NCBI RefSeq assembly: GCF_000178855.1 | Contig: NZ_ADVG01000002.1 | Span: forward strand, 682,001 to 746,000 | DNA length: 64,000 bases | Direction: 5' to 3' | Source: Ktedonobacter racemifer DSM 44963 | GTDB lineage: Bacteria > Chloroflexota > Ktedonobacteria > Ktedonobacterales > Ktedonobacteraceae | Shown: positions 9,039 to 17,239 of the stretch, piece by piece | How positions within the stretch are numbered: position 1 is the stretch's first letter | How the letters are laid out: the number at the start of each line of letters is the position of its first letter | Notes under the pieces: generated by a model | Database searches by the model: none | What the model saw: the letters and a program-made list of their open reading frames with translations, nothing else | What the model was told of the DNA's origin: nothing | Made by a program: the position numbers and the translations under genes

Positions 9039-9368
9039 CTAGCGCGTCTGTAGGGAGCCATGATCGTCGCAGTGGTCACCATGTGGATGATGCAGGTGCC
9101 CCTGATAGAGGTAATCATAGTGATCGCCATGGGGAACCTGCTCATGCTGGGAGGCATCATGGCCGCCACAGGAGCACTCCATTGGCTGACACGAGGCGGG
9201 ATTCTGCGCATTCACGTCAATCACATGCTCATCATAATGCCCCTCGTGGGGATGGTGCAGGTGACCTTCATGCAGGTAGTCGATATGCCCTTCGTGGACG
9301 ACCGCGGTATGCCCGCACTGTTCAGTGTGTTCGTGATCACCATGCGTATCATGCATAGAATGGGTCAT
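9039..9368 (-). CDS. Histidine-rich protein with duplicated metal-binding repeat
   Basis: This 109-residue soluble protein consists mostly of His, Asp, Glu, Gly and Tyr. Two copies of a block of about 24 residues, each containing a HxxHxDYLxxGHLHHPH pattern, lie at about residues 25-48 and 80-103. They are separated by a Cys-containing linker (CQPMECSCGGH). The density of His and Cys points to zinc, nickel or copper binding, for storage or as a metallochaperone. Similar proteins in Actinobacteria are often labelled zinc transporter permease, but this one has no membrane segment. No transporter is adjacent. It has its own terminator. Confidence 0.7.
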   Translation of the reverse strand: MTHSMHDTHGDHEHTEQCGHTAVVHEGHIDYLHEGHLHHPHEGHYDEHVIDVNAQNPASCQPMECSCGGHDASQHEQVPHGDHYDYLYQGHLHHPHGDHCDDHGSLQTR

Positions 9369-9990
9369 GCGTTATTACCTCCTGAGTACTAAACACTACT
9401 GGCACAAGTATTCTCTCAAGAAGACACGCACGCTTAAGCCATTTCGTCACTAGCCCGACCATAAAGCTGCAAACGCGCTAGCCCCCACCAGGCACACACA
9501 ACACCACCTATAATCGCGCACCCCTCCTGGGCCACAACTATAAGTATCTATTTTCTACCCTTTTATACTAGCCTCAACAAAAATAAAGCGAGCTCGCATG
9601 TTGACAGAAGAGATTTAGTATGGCATAGTGTGAACAAGCAGTCTATTGGTATATACAATATATCAACTGTATAGCAATGGCAAGAAAGATTGAGTGATAG
9701 AAATAGTAGCAAAATCACGTGCAATCTTTTTCACGCCTATGCACAGCGCCGCTTGAATCCGCGCTTTGCCTGAATCCTGATCAGCTCATAGACGAGTGTG
9801 TCCAGCGAGGAAGCTTTCGCTCCTGTGACCGATCCTCTTCTTGTAGGATCGCTCTTCCTTCTACCCTATTTTTCTATGTTATTAGGTAGAAGTCCATACG
9901 AACCCTGGACCATTCCTCACGGCTCATTCGCGACACTGAGCATGTATCCTTTCTGTCTTCATCAAAGGAATCGAGGAGTATTTTAAAACT
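9369..9990 (+). other. Promoter-bearing region upstream of the amino-sugar cluster
   Basis: This 622-bp gap is AT-rich at 9540-9720. No convincing ORF was seen. It carries the promoter candidate at 9601-9629, implying a leader of about 350 nt for the binding-protein gene. Confidence 0.5.
9601..9629 (+). promoter_or_regulatory. Candidate sigma-70-type promoter
   Basis: TTGACA (9601-9606), a 17-bp spacer and CATAGT (9624-9629) give a perfect -35 and a 4/6 -10 in an AT-rich stretch upstream of the amino-sugar transporter operon. Confidence 0.5.
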
Positions 9991-11292
9991 ATGCATTCTA
10001 CGACACGTCGGCAATTTCTTGTGGATGGCGGCAAGGTCGTCGTCGGAACCAGTGCATTGGCTGCATTCCTCGCGGCCTGTGGCGATTCGGGTGCCGGTGC
10101 AGCCTCAGGCACCCTCAACTACTGGGTCACAAGCTATCAGCCTCATGGCGCTAACGCGACCGGTAAACTTACAGATGCAGCAGTCGCTGCCTACAAAAAG
10201 GCCCATGCCAATCTCAAGGACGTCAAGGCCACTGGTTACACTGGTAATCAGGCCGGCTTCACCAAGGTCACGCAGGCGGTACGCGGCGGCACCTCTATCG
10301 ACCTCTTCCGCTATCCCTCCGACAACCTGCCCTTGCTGATCAAGCAGGGATTGGTCGCTCCTATCGATGAGTATCTGAGCGCGGAAGACAAGGCCGATTT
10401 CTATCCCGATATCCTTAAATCCGTCACCTTTGACGGCAAGGTCTATGCCTGGCCGCTCTGGGTTCCCCCGGTGGCCATGTATCTCAATGTTGATCTCTTT
10501 AAAGAGCGCGGCATCGAGCTGCCCAAAGATGATTGGACCTACGAGGAGTTTGTCGATATCGCGCAGCGCCTGACCTTCAAGCGCTCCAATGGGCAGCAAG
10601 TCTATGGCTATACAGGTGCCATCGATCCCGACCTGGTCAATACCTGGTCTTTCCTCCTGGGTGATGGCGCGACGCCACTCTCCGAGGATAACAAGAAATA
10701 TACCCTTAACAGCCCGGAGGGGGTGAGCGGCCTCCAGAAGCTGGTTGACCTGGCACAAAAGTACAAGGTCACCCCTCCCGACTTTGGCACGCAGTCGCCC
10801 GACGATATCGGTCCCGGCTTTAGCCAGAACAAGAATTACGCGATGTATAGCGCTCCCAGCGGTGACTCCAGTAGCTATCGCCAACTGGGTATGAACTTCG
10901 AAGTCCGCGCCATGCCTATCGGCAAACGCAACAAACCCTTCACGGTTGGCGGCGTAGGCCTGATTGTGGTTGGCAAGCACAGCAACAAGGATCAGGAGAA
11001 GCTGGCGATGGACTTCGCCAACTACCTGACGGGCAAGCAGGTCGGCACGGATGTCAACGGCTACTACCTGGCTCCGGGCGCGCGTAAATCCATTACGGTG
11101 CTCGATCCCATCAGCAAGTTCTCGCCCTTTGTGGCCAGCACTTACTTTATGCCCATCATTGCACAGTGGTCTCAGATTCGTACCCTGATCCACTCGCAGT
11201 TGCAAAACGCGGTGCTGGGTAAGTCTTCCGCGCAGGAGGCACTCAATGCTCCTGCTGACGAGATCAATTCGATCCTTTCCGGCAATGCGTAA
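9991..11292 (+). CDS. Sugar ABC transporter solute-binding lipoprotein with Tat-type signal
   Basis: This 433-residue family-1 extracellular solute-binding protein starts with a twin-arginine signal (TTRRQFL, residues 4-10), a hydrophobic stretch and the lipobox LAAC. Cys at about residue 31 would be lipidated on the outer face. The mature part has the usual SBP_bac_1 features, such as RGGTSIDLFRYP and an interdomain GGVGL segment. It is the first gene of a cluster with two permeases and MurNAc-catabolic enzymes, which suggests amino sugars or muropeptide-derived disaccharides as ligand; this is inference from context. The binding site cannot be read directly. No ATPase gene is in the cluster, so a shared MsmX-type ATPase encoded elsewhere is expected. 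Confidence 0.85.
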   Translation: MHSTTRRQFLVDGGKVVVGTSALAAFLAACGDSGAGAASGTLNYWVTSYQPHGANATGKLTDAAVAAYKKAHANLKDVKATGYTGNQAGFTKVTQAVRGGTSIDLFRYPSDNLPLLIKQGLVAPIDEYLSAEDKADFYPDILKSVTFDGKVYAWPLWVPPVAMYLNVDLFKERGIELPKDDWTYEEFVDIAQRLTFKRSNGQQVYGYTGAIDPDLVNTWSFLLGDGATPLSEDNKKYTLNSPEGVSGLQKLVDLAQKYKVTPPDFGTQSPDDIGPGFSQNKNYAMYSAPSGDSSSYRQLGMNFEVRAMPIGKRNKPFTVGGVGLIVVGKHSNKDQEKLAMDFANYLTGKQVGTDVNGYYLAPGARKSITVLDPISKFSPFVASTYFMPIIAQWSQIRTLIHSQLQNAVLGKSSAQEALNAPADEINSILSGNA

Positions 11293-11311
11293 GCACAAGT
11301 AAGAGAGGACG

Positions 11312-11345
11312 CGAGTGTACAGGACGTGCCTGTACACTCGTGTTT
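11312..11345 (+). terminator. Intercistronic hairpin after the binding-protein gene
   Basis: A 12-bp perfect stem (11312-11323 with 11329-11340) with a 5-base loop is followed by TGTTT. Located between the SBP and permease genes, it may act as a partial terminator or mRNA stabiliser giving more binding protein than permease. Confidence 0.55.
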
Positions 11346-11499
11346 CCCCTGAGCCAGGAAGGACATATGTTGCTACCACTTATAAGATCCTGACTCGCCT
11401 CGGGGCATACTGGCGGCGCCAAATCGTCTGTCGCACTGTCCTCTCCTCTCGCAACACCTGCTCTGTGAGCCTTTCAACATCATTATCAGGAGAATGGTC

Positions 11500-12441
11500 A
11501 TGTCAGACATATCACTGCAACGTGCGGAGAAGCGCACGCCGTCTCGCCCATCGGGTGCGTTCATGCGCTCTCTGAAAAGGCACGGTTGGAGCTACTTCTT
11601 CATCCTGCCTAGCATGATTACCTTTGCCATCTTCACGCTCTTTCCCATCCTGTGGGCGCTGGTCATCTCCTTCCAGGATAGCGATATCGTGACGACCGGA
11701 AAGTGGGTGGGCCTCAAAAACTACGTCTCGGCCTTTACCACAGAGGGGGGAATCTTTCTCAAGTCCATCGAGAATACCCTCTATTACACGGTTATTACCG
11801 TGATCGCCAATATTCTGATCGCGCTCATCCTCGCCGGGCTGATTCAAAAGCGCGGCAAGATCGCGAAGACCTTCTTCCTGGCGGCGTTCTACCTGCCTGC
11901 GGTCTCCAGTTCCGTCATTGTGGCGATTACCTGGAAATGGATCTTCAACTCTGAATATGGCCTGCTCAACTACCTGCTGAGCCTGGTGCATATTGCCCCC
12001 ATCCGCTGGCTCTCCGATCCCAATGTCGTGCTCAATAGCATTACACTCTCCACGATACTCACCATTCCTGCAACCGGCGTGGTGCTCTTTAATGCCGCGA
12101 TGGCCAGCATTCCACCTGAGTTCTATGAAGCAGCTCAGATCGATGGGGCCGGTCCCATTCAACGCTGGTGGTACATCACCCTCCCTCTGATCAAATCCAC
12201 CACTCTCTACCTGGTTGTGCTCTATACCATCGCCAGCTTTCAGGTCTTTGAGAAGTTCTTTGTTATGGTCCAGAGCGGTGTGGGTACCAGCACCCAGGTG
12301 ATGGTAACGCAGATCTACGAAAATGGCTTCCAGCAGTCACGCTATGGCGTTGCCTCCGCGCAAGCCTTTATCCTCTTCTTGATGATCGCCTCCGTAGCGG
12401 TGGTACAGTTCCGTATGCTCCGCAGCGATGTGGAATACTAG
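11500..12441 (+). CDS. Sugar ABC transporter permease, MalF/UgpA type
   Basis: This inner-membrane subunit of about 313 residues has six predicted TM helices. The EAA loop reads YEAAQIDGAGPIQRWWYITLPL and contacts the ATPase. Two in-frame ATGs lie 6 bases apart; the second (11500) has AGGAG at a better distance and is used here. The protein pairs with the MalG-type permease downstream. Its stop codon forms the first bases of the 66-bp dispersed repeat. The substrate is inferred from the operon as a MurNAc/GlcNAc-containing sugar. Confidence 0.88.
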   Translation: MSDISLQRAEKRTPSRPSGAFMRSLKRHGWSYFFILPSMITFAIFTLFPILWALVISFQDSDIVTTGKWVGLKNYVSAFTTEGGIFLKSIENTLYYTVITVIANILIALILAGLIQKRGKIAKTFFLAAFYLPAVSSSVIVAITWKWIFNSEYGLLNYLLSLVHIAPIRWLSDPNVVLNSITLSTILTIPATGVVLFNAAMASIPPEFYEAAQIDGAGPIQRWWYITLPLIKSTTLYLVVLYTIASFQVFEKFFVMVQSGVGTSTQVMVTQIYENGFQQSRYGVASAQAFILFLMIASVAVVQFRMLRSDVEY

Positions 12442-12504
12442 GATCTTATTCCGAAACCCAACGTCACTCGCGTGACTAGCGCTTCGCGCTCAGGGTTTTC
12501 GGAT
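12439..12504 (+). repeat. 66-bp dispersed repeat, copy 1
   Basis: This 66-bp element matches 35648-35713 in inverted orientation with only two differences. It carries imperfect terminal inverted repeats (CCGAAACCC near one end, GGGTTTTCGG at the other) around a small AGCGC-TTC-GCGCT hairpin. The first three bases are the stop codon of the permease gene. It occupies most of the gap between the two permease genes. Confidence 0.8.
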
Positions 12505-12528
12505 AAGTAGTAGGTTGGAGTGTCAGTA

Positions 12529-13392
12529 ATGGCTCAAGCAGAACTCAAACAGCGGAGAGTGGCTCCGCGCAGGATCAAATGGGGAAGTGTCGCGCCCTGG
12601 CTCATGCTCCTTATCGTTGCTGTCATCGCGCTCTGGCCGATGTACTGGCTCTATGTGACGGCCTTTACGCCGACCACATTTTCGCTCAAGACGCCCCCGG
12701 ATTTCTTTCCCGTACACGCAGACATATCGAACTTCCAGCGCCTGCTCAGCCAGGCCACCGATTACTGGAGCTGGGGCGCAAACAGCCTGACTGTCTCCAT
12801 CGTCATTACCCTGTTCCATATTCTCTTCGATACGATGGCGGGTTATGCCTTCGCGAAACGTAAGTTTCCTGGCCGCACCATCCTCTTCTGGGTCGTGATC
12901 GGGACGATGATGATTCCGACATACGTAACCCTGGTTCCCATGTACCTGGTCACGCAGCAGCTTAACCTGATCGACTCGCTCTGGGCCGTGATTCTACCCG
13001 GCTTCGCCAACGTCTTTGGCATCTTCTTGATGCGCCAGTATATCCAGACCCTCCCCACAGAGCTGCTGGATGCCGCTCGTATAGACGGCTGTGGCGAGAT
13101 GGGCGTCTTCTGGCATGTGATCTTGCCTCTGTGTCGGCCCGCGGTTGGCGCGCTGGCCATCTTTACCTTCGTCCAGCACTGGAATGATTTCCTTTGGCCC
13201 TTGATCGTGTTGCAGTCCAGCAATCACTATACGCTCTCCGTTGGGGTGGCCAACTTGCAAGGTGAGTTCACCACAGATTATGGTATCATTTTTGCAGGCG
13301 CTGCTCTGGCCGCGCTTCCGATGATCATCTTCTTCCTGATCTTCCAGCGCAACTTCCTCTCCGGTGTGCGCATGGGCGCGATCAAGGGATAA
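12529..13392 (+). CDS. Sugar ABC transporter permease, MalG/UgpE type
   Basis: This protein of about 287 residues has six predicted TM helices and the EAA loop LLDAARIDGCGEMGVFWHVI. It ends in the RxFLSGVRMGAIKG tail that is very typical of MalG-type permeases. The ATG at 12529 is preferred over GTG 12520 because GGAG sits 8 bases upstream. It is the second permease of the importer, followed 32 bp later by namZ with its own ribosome site. Confidence 0.88.
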   Translation: MAQAELKQRRVAPRRIKWGSVAPWLMLLIVAVIALWPMYWLYVTAFTPTTFSLKTPPDFFPVHADISNFQRLLSQATDYWSWGANSLTVSIVITLFHILFDTMAGYAFAKRKFPGRTILFWVVIGTMMIPTYVTLVPMYLVTQQLNLIDSLWAVILPGFANVFGIFLMRQYIQTLPTELLDAARIDGCGEMGVFWHVILPLCRPAVGALAIFTFVQHWNDFLWPLIVLQSSNHYTLSVGVANLQGEFTTDYGIIFAGAALAALPMIIFFLIFQRNFLSGVRMGAIKG

Positions 13393-13424
13393 GACCACGA
13401 CCTGTTGAGCGAAAGGAGCGTGTC

Positions 13425-14600
13425 ATGAAGGGGTCCACCCACGCTGTCGTCCAGAATGGACTCGATGTCTTACTGGCGGGAGGAGCACCAGGCCTACACG
13501 GGAAGCAATTGGGACTGATTACCAATCCAACGGGTATCAACAGGGCGCTCCAGGGCGGCGTTGATCTCCTGCACGCCGACCCGCGCTTCGAGCTTTGCGC
13601 ACTCTTTGGACCTGAACATGGCATGCGCGGCGATGCCCAGGCCGGTGTGCATGTGCAGGCCAGCACAGACTCACGCACCGGCCTCCCAGTCTACAGCCTT
13701 TATGGCGAGACCCGGCGGCCGCGTCCCGAGATGCTCCAGGGGTTAGACGCCCTGCTCTTCGATATCCAGGACATAGGCGTGCGCTACGCGACCTATCTCT
13801 CAACCCTGGTCTACGCCATGGAGGCCGCGGCGGAGGCCGGACTACTCTTTGTGGTTCTGGATCGCCCCAATCCGCTTGGTGGCCAGCTCCTGGCAGGCAA
13901 TATCCTTAATCCAGATTTTAGCTCCTTTGTCGGCATCGCCAATATTCCCGTCTGCCATGGACTAACGGTCGGCGAGTTCGCACGTCTATATGCCGCTGAA
14001 CACGGGCTGCCTGAACCCATGGTGGTGGCAATGCGGGGCTGGAGGCGCAATCACTGGTTTGATCAGCTCGATCTGCCCTGGGTGCAGCCCTCGCCCAACC
14101 TGCCCACGCTGGACGCGGTAGCGCTCTACCCCGCGACCTGCCTGCTTGAAGGTCTCAGTTGTTCCGAGGGACGCGGCACGACGCGCCCCTTTGAAATCCT
14201 GGGCGCGCCCGATATCGATCCCTTCGTCCTGGCGGAGACACTCGCAGTCCATGCCTTGCCTGGAGTGGCCTTCCGCCCGCTCTATTTCACGCCAACCTTC
14301 TCCAAGCACGCTCAGACACGCTGTGGAGGCGTACAGGTCTACCTGCTGGAGCGCGCACGGATTCCTCTCATGGAACTGGGGCTGTACCTGCTGGCAGACC
14401 TGCGCCGCCTCTCGCCGCTCTCACGGACCTGGATTCAGGGTGAGAACGGAACCTATTTTCTCGATCTGCTCTGCGGCAGCGACCAGGTGCGCCTGGCCCT
14501 GGAGGCTGGCGCAAGCGTAGCAGAGATCACGGCGAATTGGGAGGGTGGCCTGGCTGCTTTCGCGCAGCGACGCGCCTCTTTCTTGCGCTACCAGGACTGA
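13425..14600 (+). CDS. namZ: Exo-beta-N-acetylmuramidase NamZ (DUF1343 family)
   Basis: This 391-residue protein is of the DUF1343/GH171 family, whose characterised member NamZ removes non-reducing-end MurNAc from cell-wall fragments. Family hallmarks are the N-terminal GLITNPTGI, FGPEHGMRGDAQAG, PVYSLYGETRRP, LLFDIQDIGVRYATY, LDRPNPLGG and the EGRGTTRPFE segment. No signal peptide is visible, so it should act in the cytoplasm on imported disaccharides. It begins with GAAAGGAG before ATG 13425 and lies between the transporter and anmK-murQ, as expected for cell-wall sugar salvage. Confidence 0.88.
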   Translation: MKGSTHAVVQNGLDVLLAGGAPGLHGKQLGLITNPTGINRALQGGVDLLHADPRFELCALFGPEHGMRGDAQAGVHVQASTDSRTGLPVYSLYGETRRPRPEMLQGLDALLFDIQDIGVRYATYLSTLVYAMEAAAEAGLLFVVLDRPNPLGGQLLAGNILNPDFSSFVGIANIPVCHGLTVGEFARLYAAEHGLPEPMVVAMRGWRRNHWFDQLDLPWVQPSPNLPTLDAVALYPATCLLEGLSCSEGRGTTRPFEILGAPDIDPFVLAETLAVHALPGVAFRPLYFTPTFSKHAQTRCGGVQVYLLERARIPLMELGLYLLADLRRLSPLSRTWIQGENGTYFLDLLCGSDQVRLALEAGASVAEITANWEGGLAAFAQRRASFLRYQD

Positions 14601-14632
14601 TGGCATATGAGAACGAAAGGAGCACACGTCCT

Positions 14633-15910
14633 ATGCGCGTACTTGGCCTGAACTCGGGTACCTCCGTTGACGGCATCGACCTGGCTCTCTGCGAGTTTCT
14701 GCCCGTCGCGCCAGGCGAACTCTCGCTGCGCCTTTTGGCATATGAAGAGGCCAGCTTCCCCGCATCCTTGCGCCAGCAGGTGTTCAACATCCTACGCACG
14801 CCACAGGCCCACCTGGCGGACCTGACAGAGCTAAACTTTCTCCTGGGAGCGGCATTCGCCGAAGCCGTCGAGACCTTCTGTCTTCATCAACAGGTCTCAC
14901 GCGCCGAGATCGACCTGGTCGCCTCTCATGGGCAGACGCTCTATCACCTCGTTGAACCTGGACGCGTCCGCTCAACCTGGCAAACCGGCGAGGCGGCGGT
15001 GATCGCGCAACGCCTGGGGATAAGCGTCGTGGCCGACATGCGCGTGGCCGATGTTGCCGCTGGCGGGCAGGGAGCGCCCCTGGCCTCGTTCTTCGATGCC
15101 CTGCTCTTTAGCGACCCGCAGCAGACACTTGCCCTGCAAAACATCGGCGGCATCGGCAACGTAACCTTTCTCCCGGCGGGTCAAGGTCCATCCGGGGCCT
15201 ACGCCTTTGATACTGGCCCGGGTAATGTGCTTATCGATGCCGCGGTCCGCCACTACACGCAAGGAGCGCTCCACTTTGACCGCGACGGAGCACTGGCACA
15301 CCAGGGCACAGTCGATGAGGGCCTGGTAAGCCAGGTCCTGGCCCATCCCTATTTTCACCAGTTGCCCCCCAAAACCACCGGGCGCGAACTATTTGGTGAT
15401 GCCTTCGCGGCCCAGCTCATTGCCCAGGCCACAGACGCGGGTCTCTCGCCCGAAGATACCATCGCGACGCTTACCGCCATCACAATCAAGAGCATCATTC
15501 ATGCCTACCGCACCTATGGCCCAGCACACCTGGGCGAGGTCCTGGTCGGTGGTGGCGGCGGCTATAACCCTGTACTCATGCAGGGCTTACAGGCGGGCCT
15601 TCCCACCACACGGGTCCGCCTCTTCGAAGAGACGGGCCTTCCCGCCGGGGCCAAGGAGGGTATCCTCTTCGCCCTGCTGGGGCATGAGTGCCTCTATGGC
15701 CGCGCCAACAATCTACCAGGCAGCACAGGGGCAAGCGCCCCCGCCATCCTGGGCAAGATCGTGCCAGGGCGCAATTATCGCCAGCTTCTCCGTCAGGTAC
15801 ACACAGACCTGGAACACCAGGAAGAGACAAGCACAGCAGGCACCTATCCCATGCTGCACCGTCTGCACCTCATACAAAACAACGTGCCCGCACCGGGCAC
15901 ACAGCAATAG
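14633..15910 (+). CDS. anmK: Anhydro-N-acetylmuramic acid kinase AnmK
   Basis: This kinase of about 425 residues is of the UPF0075 family, which opens and phosphorylates 1,6-anhydroMurNAc to MurNAc-6-phosphate with ATP. Seen motifs are GLNSGTSVDGIDLAL at the N-terminus (phosphate loop), SHGQTLYHL, NIGGIGNVTF, FDTGPGNVLID and GGGGYN near the C-terminal ATP site. The ATG at 14633 follows AAAGGAG; an upstream in-frame Met at 14537 lies inside namZ and is rejected. The C-terminal tail after about residue 370 is longer than usual. The product feeds MurQ, encoded 28 bp downstream. Confidence 0.93.
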   Translation: MRVLGLNSGTSVDGIDLALCEFLPVAPGELSLRLLAYEEASFPASLRQQVFNILRTPQAHLADLTELNFLLGAAFAEAVETFCLHQQVSRAEIDLVASHGQTLYHLVEPGRVRSTWQTGEAAVIAQRLGISVVADMRVADVAAGGQGAPLASFFDALLFSDPQQTLALQNIGGIGNVTFLPAGQGPSGAYAFDTGPGNVLIDAAVRHYTQGALHFDRDGALAHQGTVDEGLVSQVLAHPYFHQLPPKTTGRELFGDAFAAQLIAQATDAGLSPEDTIATLTAITIKSIIHAYRTYGPAHLGEVLVGGGGGYNPVLMQGLQAGLPTTRVRLFEETGLPAGAKEGILFALLGHECLYGRANNLPGSTGASAPAILGKIVPGRNYRQLLRQVHTDLEHQEETSTAGTYPMLHRLHLIQNNVPAPGTQQ

Positions 15911-15938
15911 TAAACACACTACCAGGAGTAACGCATAT

Positions 15939-16871
15939 ATGTCGAGTTCATCAGGACAGCCAGAACTCAATCTTCACGCTATGGAGACTGAGGGGGCCAA
16001 TCCCGCCAGCGCGCAAATCGATCAAATGAGCGCACTTGAGATTGTTCAGATTATGAACGCGGAGGACGCCAGGGTCGCCCTGGCCGTGCAGCAAGAATTA
16101 CCCCAGATCGCGCGCGCCGTGGAGGAGAGCGCCAAACGTCTGCGCCAGGGAGGGCGCCTGATCTATCTTGGTGCAGGCACCTCGGGTCGCTTAGGCATTC
16201 TGGATGCCTCGGAGTGTCCCCCCACCTTTAGCACACCGCCAGAGTTAGTAATAGGCCTGATCGCGGGCGGTCCTCCTGCCATTCTGAAAGCAGTCGAGGG
16301 AGCGGAAGATAATCCCGAGGGTGGCAAGGCCGACCTGCAACAGTTGCATCTTGAGGCCAGAGACGTTGTGGTTGGCATCGCCGCCAGCGGGCGCACTCCC
16401 TATGTCCTGGGGGCTGTCGCCTACGCCCGCGAGGTTGGCGCATTGACCGTGGGACTCGCCTGCAACTCACAGACGCCCCTGCACTCCACCGTCGATATCA
16501 TGATCGCCCTCGTGGTTGGCCCCGAGATTGTCAGTGGCTCCACGCGCCTGAAGGCAGGCACCGCTCAGAAGATGGCGCTCAATATGCTCAGTACTGGTGT
16601 CATGATTCTGCTGGGCAAGACCTACGGTAACCAGATGGTCGACGTGCATGCCTCAAATTATAAGCTCCAGCGCCGGGCCAGCAAGATCGTGCAGACCATC
16701 GCTGGCATTGAGCAGGAGCAGGCCGATGCTCTGCTTGCCCAGTGCGACGGGGAGACAAAAACCGCGATTGTGGTCGCGCGCGCTCATGTCAGCCCACAGG
16801 AGGCTCGTCAGCAGCTCGCGGCACACCAGCAGGTCTTGCGCGCCACCCTTGCGGCCTTGCAGGCAGAGTAA
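15939..16871 (+). CDS. murQ: N-acetylmuramic acid 6-phosphate etherase MurQ
   Basis: This 310-residue SIS-domain lyase splits MurNAc-6-P into GlcNAc-6-P and D-lactate. Seen are LSALEIVQIMNAED-like N-terminal helices, GAGTSGRLGILDASECPPTF, AGGPPAILKAVEGAED with the family catalytic Glu region, IAASGRTPYV and GSTRLKAGTAQKMALN. The ATG at 15939 follows AGGAG. A longer in-frame extension overlaps anmK and is not coding. The length is normal (about 300). It is the last gene before a 368-bp gap. Confidence 0.95.
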   Translation: MSSSSGQPELNLHAMETEGANPASAQIDQMSALEIVQIMNAEDARVALAVQQELPQIARAVEESAKRLRQGGRLIYLGAGTSGRLGILDASECPPTFSTPPELVIGLIAGGPPAILKAVEGAEDNPEGGKADLQQLHLEARDVVVGIAASGRTPYVLGAVAYAREVGALTVGLACNSQTPLHSTVDIMIALVVGPEIVSGSTRLKAGTAQKMALNMLSTGVMILLGKTYGNQMVDVHASNYKLQRRASKIVQTIAGIEQEQADALLAQCDGETKTAIVVARAHVSPQEARQQLAAHQQVLRATLAALQAE

Positions 16872-17239
16872 CCTGGCACACACAAACGAAAGATCGATTA
16901 AAAGATCTATTGCACGACCTCTATATCGAAGAATGTGATAATATTGTGATAGTCGCGGTAAATGACGAGCGCGATGCATGCCAGCTATAGTTGTTTTGCG
17001 CGTTTTGAATCAAGTTCTATGGAAGATTGATCATCTACGCGGGAATGGCGGGGAAGCCTCTTCGCTTCACGCAGCCGAAGGCGAGTCGCAGCAGCGGCGT
17101 TGTGAAATGGAATCCAGACAGGGATGTTGCCCACACCTCTCTTCCTTCTACAGGATTTGGTATGACGCGCCTGTACGTCAAACATATTATTTTCGCTTCA
17201 CACGGCTTGCACAGCCTGGTGAAGAAAGGATGGGGACAC
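16872..17239 (+). other. Gap between murQ and nagZ, possible internal promoter
   Basis: This 368-bp region has no convincing gene. An extended -10-like TGTGATAAT is at 16934-16942 with no good -35 box, so nagZ could be expressed separately. An in-frame upstream extension of nagZ through this gap has no family similarity. Confidence 0.35.

Noticed and set aside
10105..11379. 424-residue minus-strand frame opposite the binding-protein gene
   Set aside because: Antisense shadow; the plus strand has a Tat lipoprotein signal and clear family motifs.
15393..15938. Long N-terminal extension of MurQ
   Set aside because: It overlaps anmK in another frame. MurQ length and the AGGAG site support ATG 15939.
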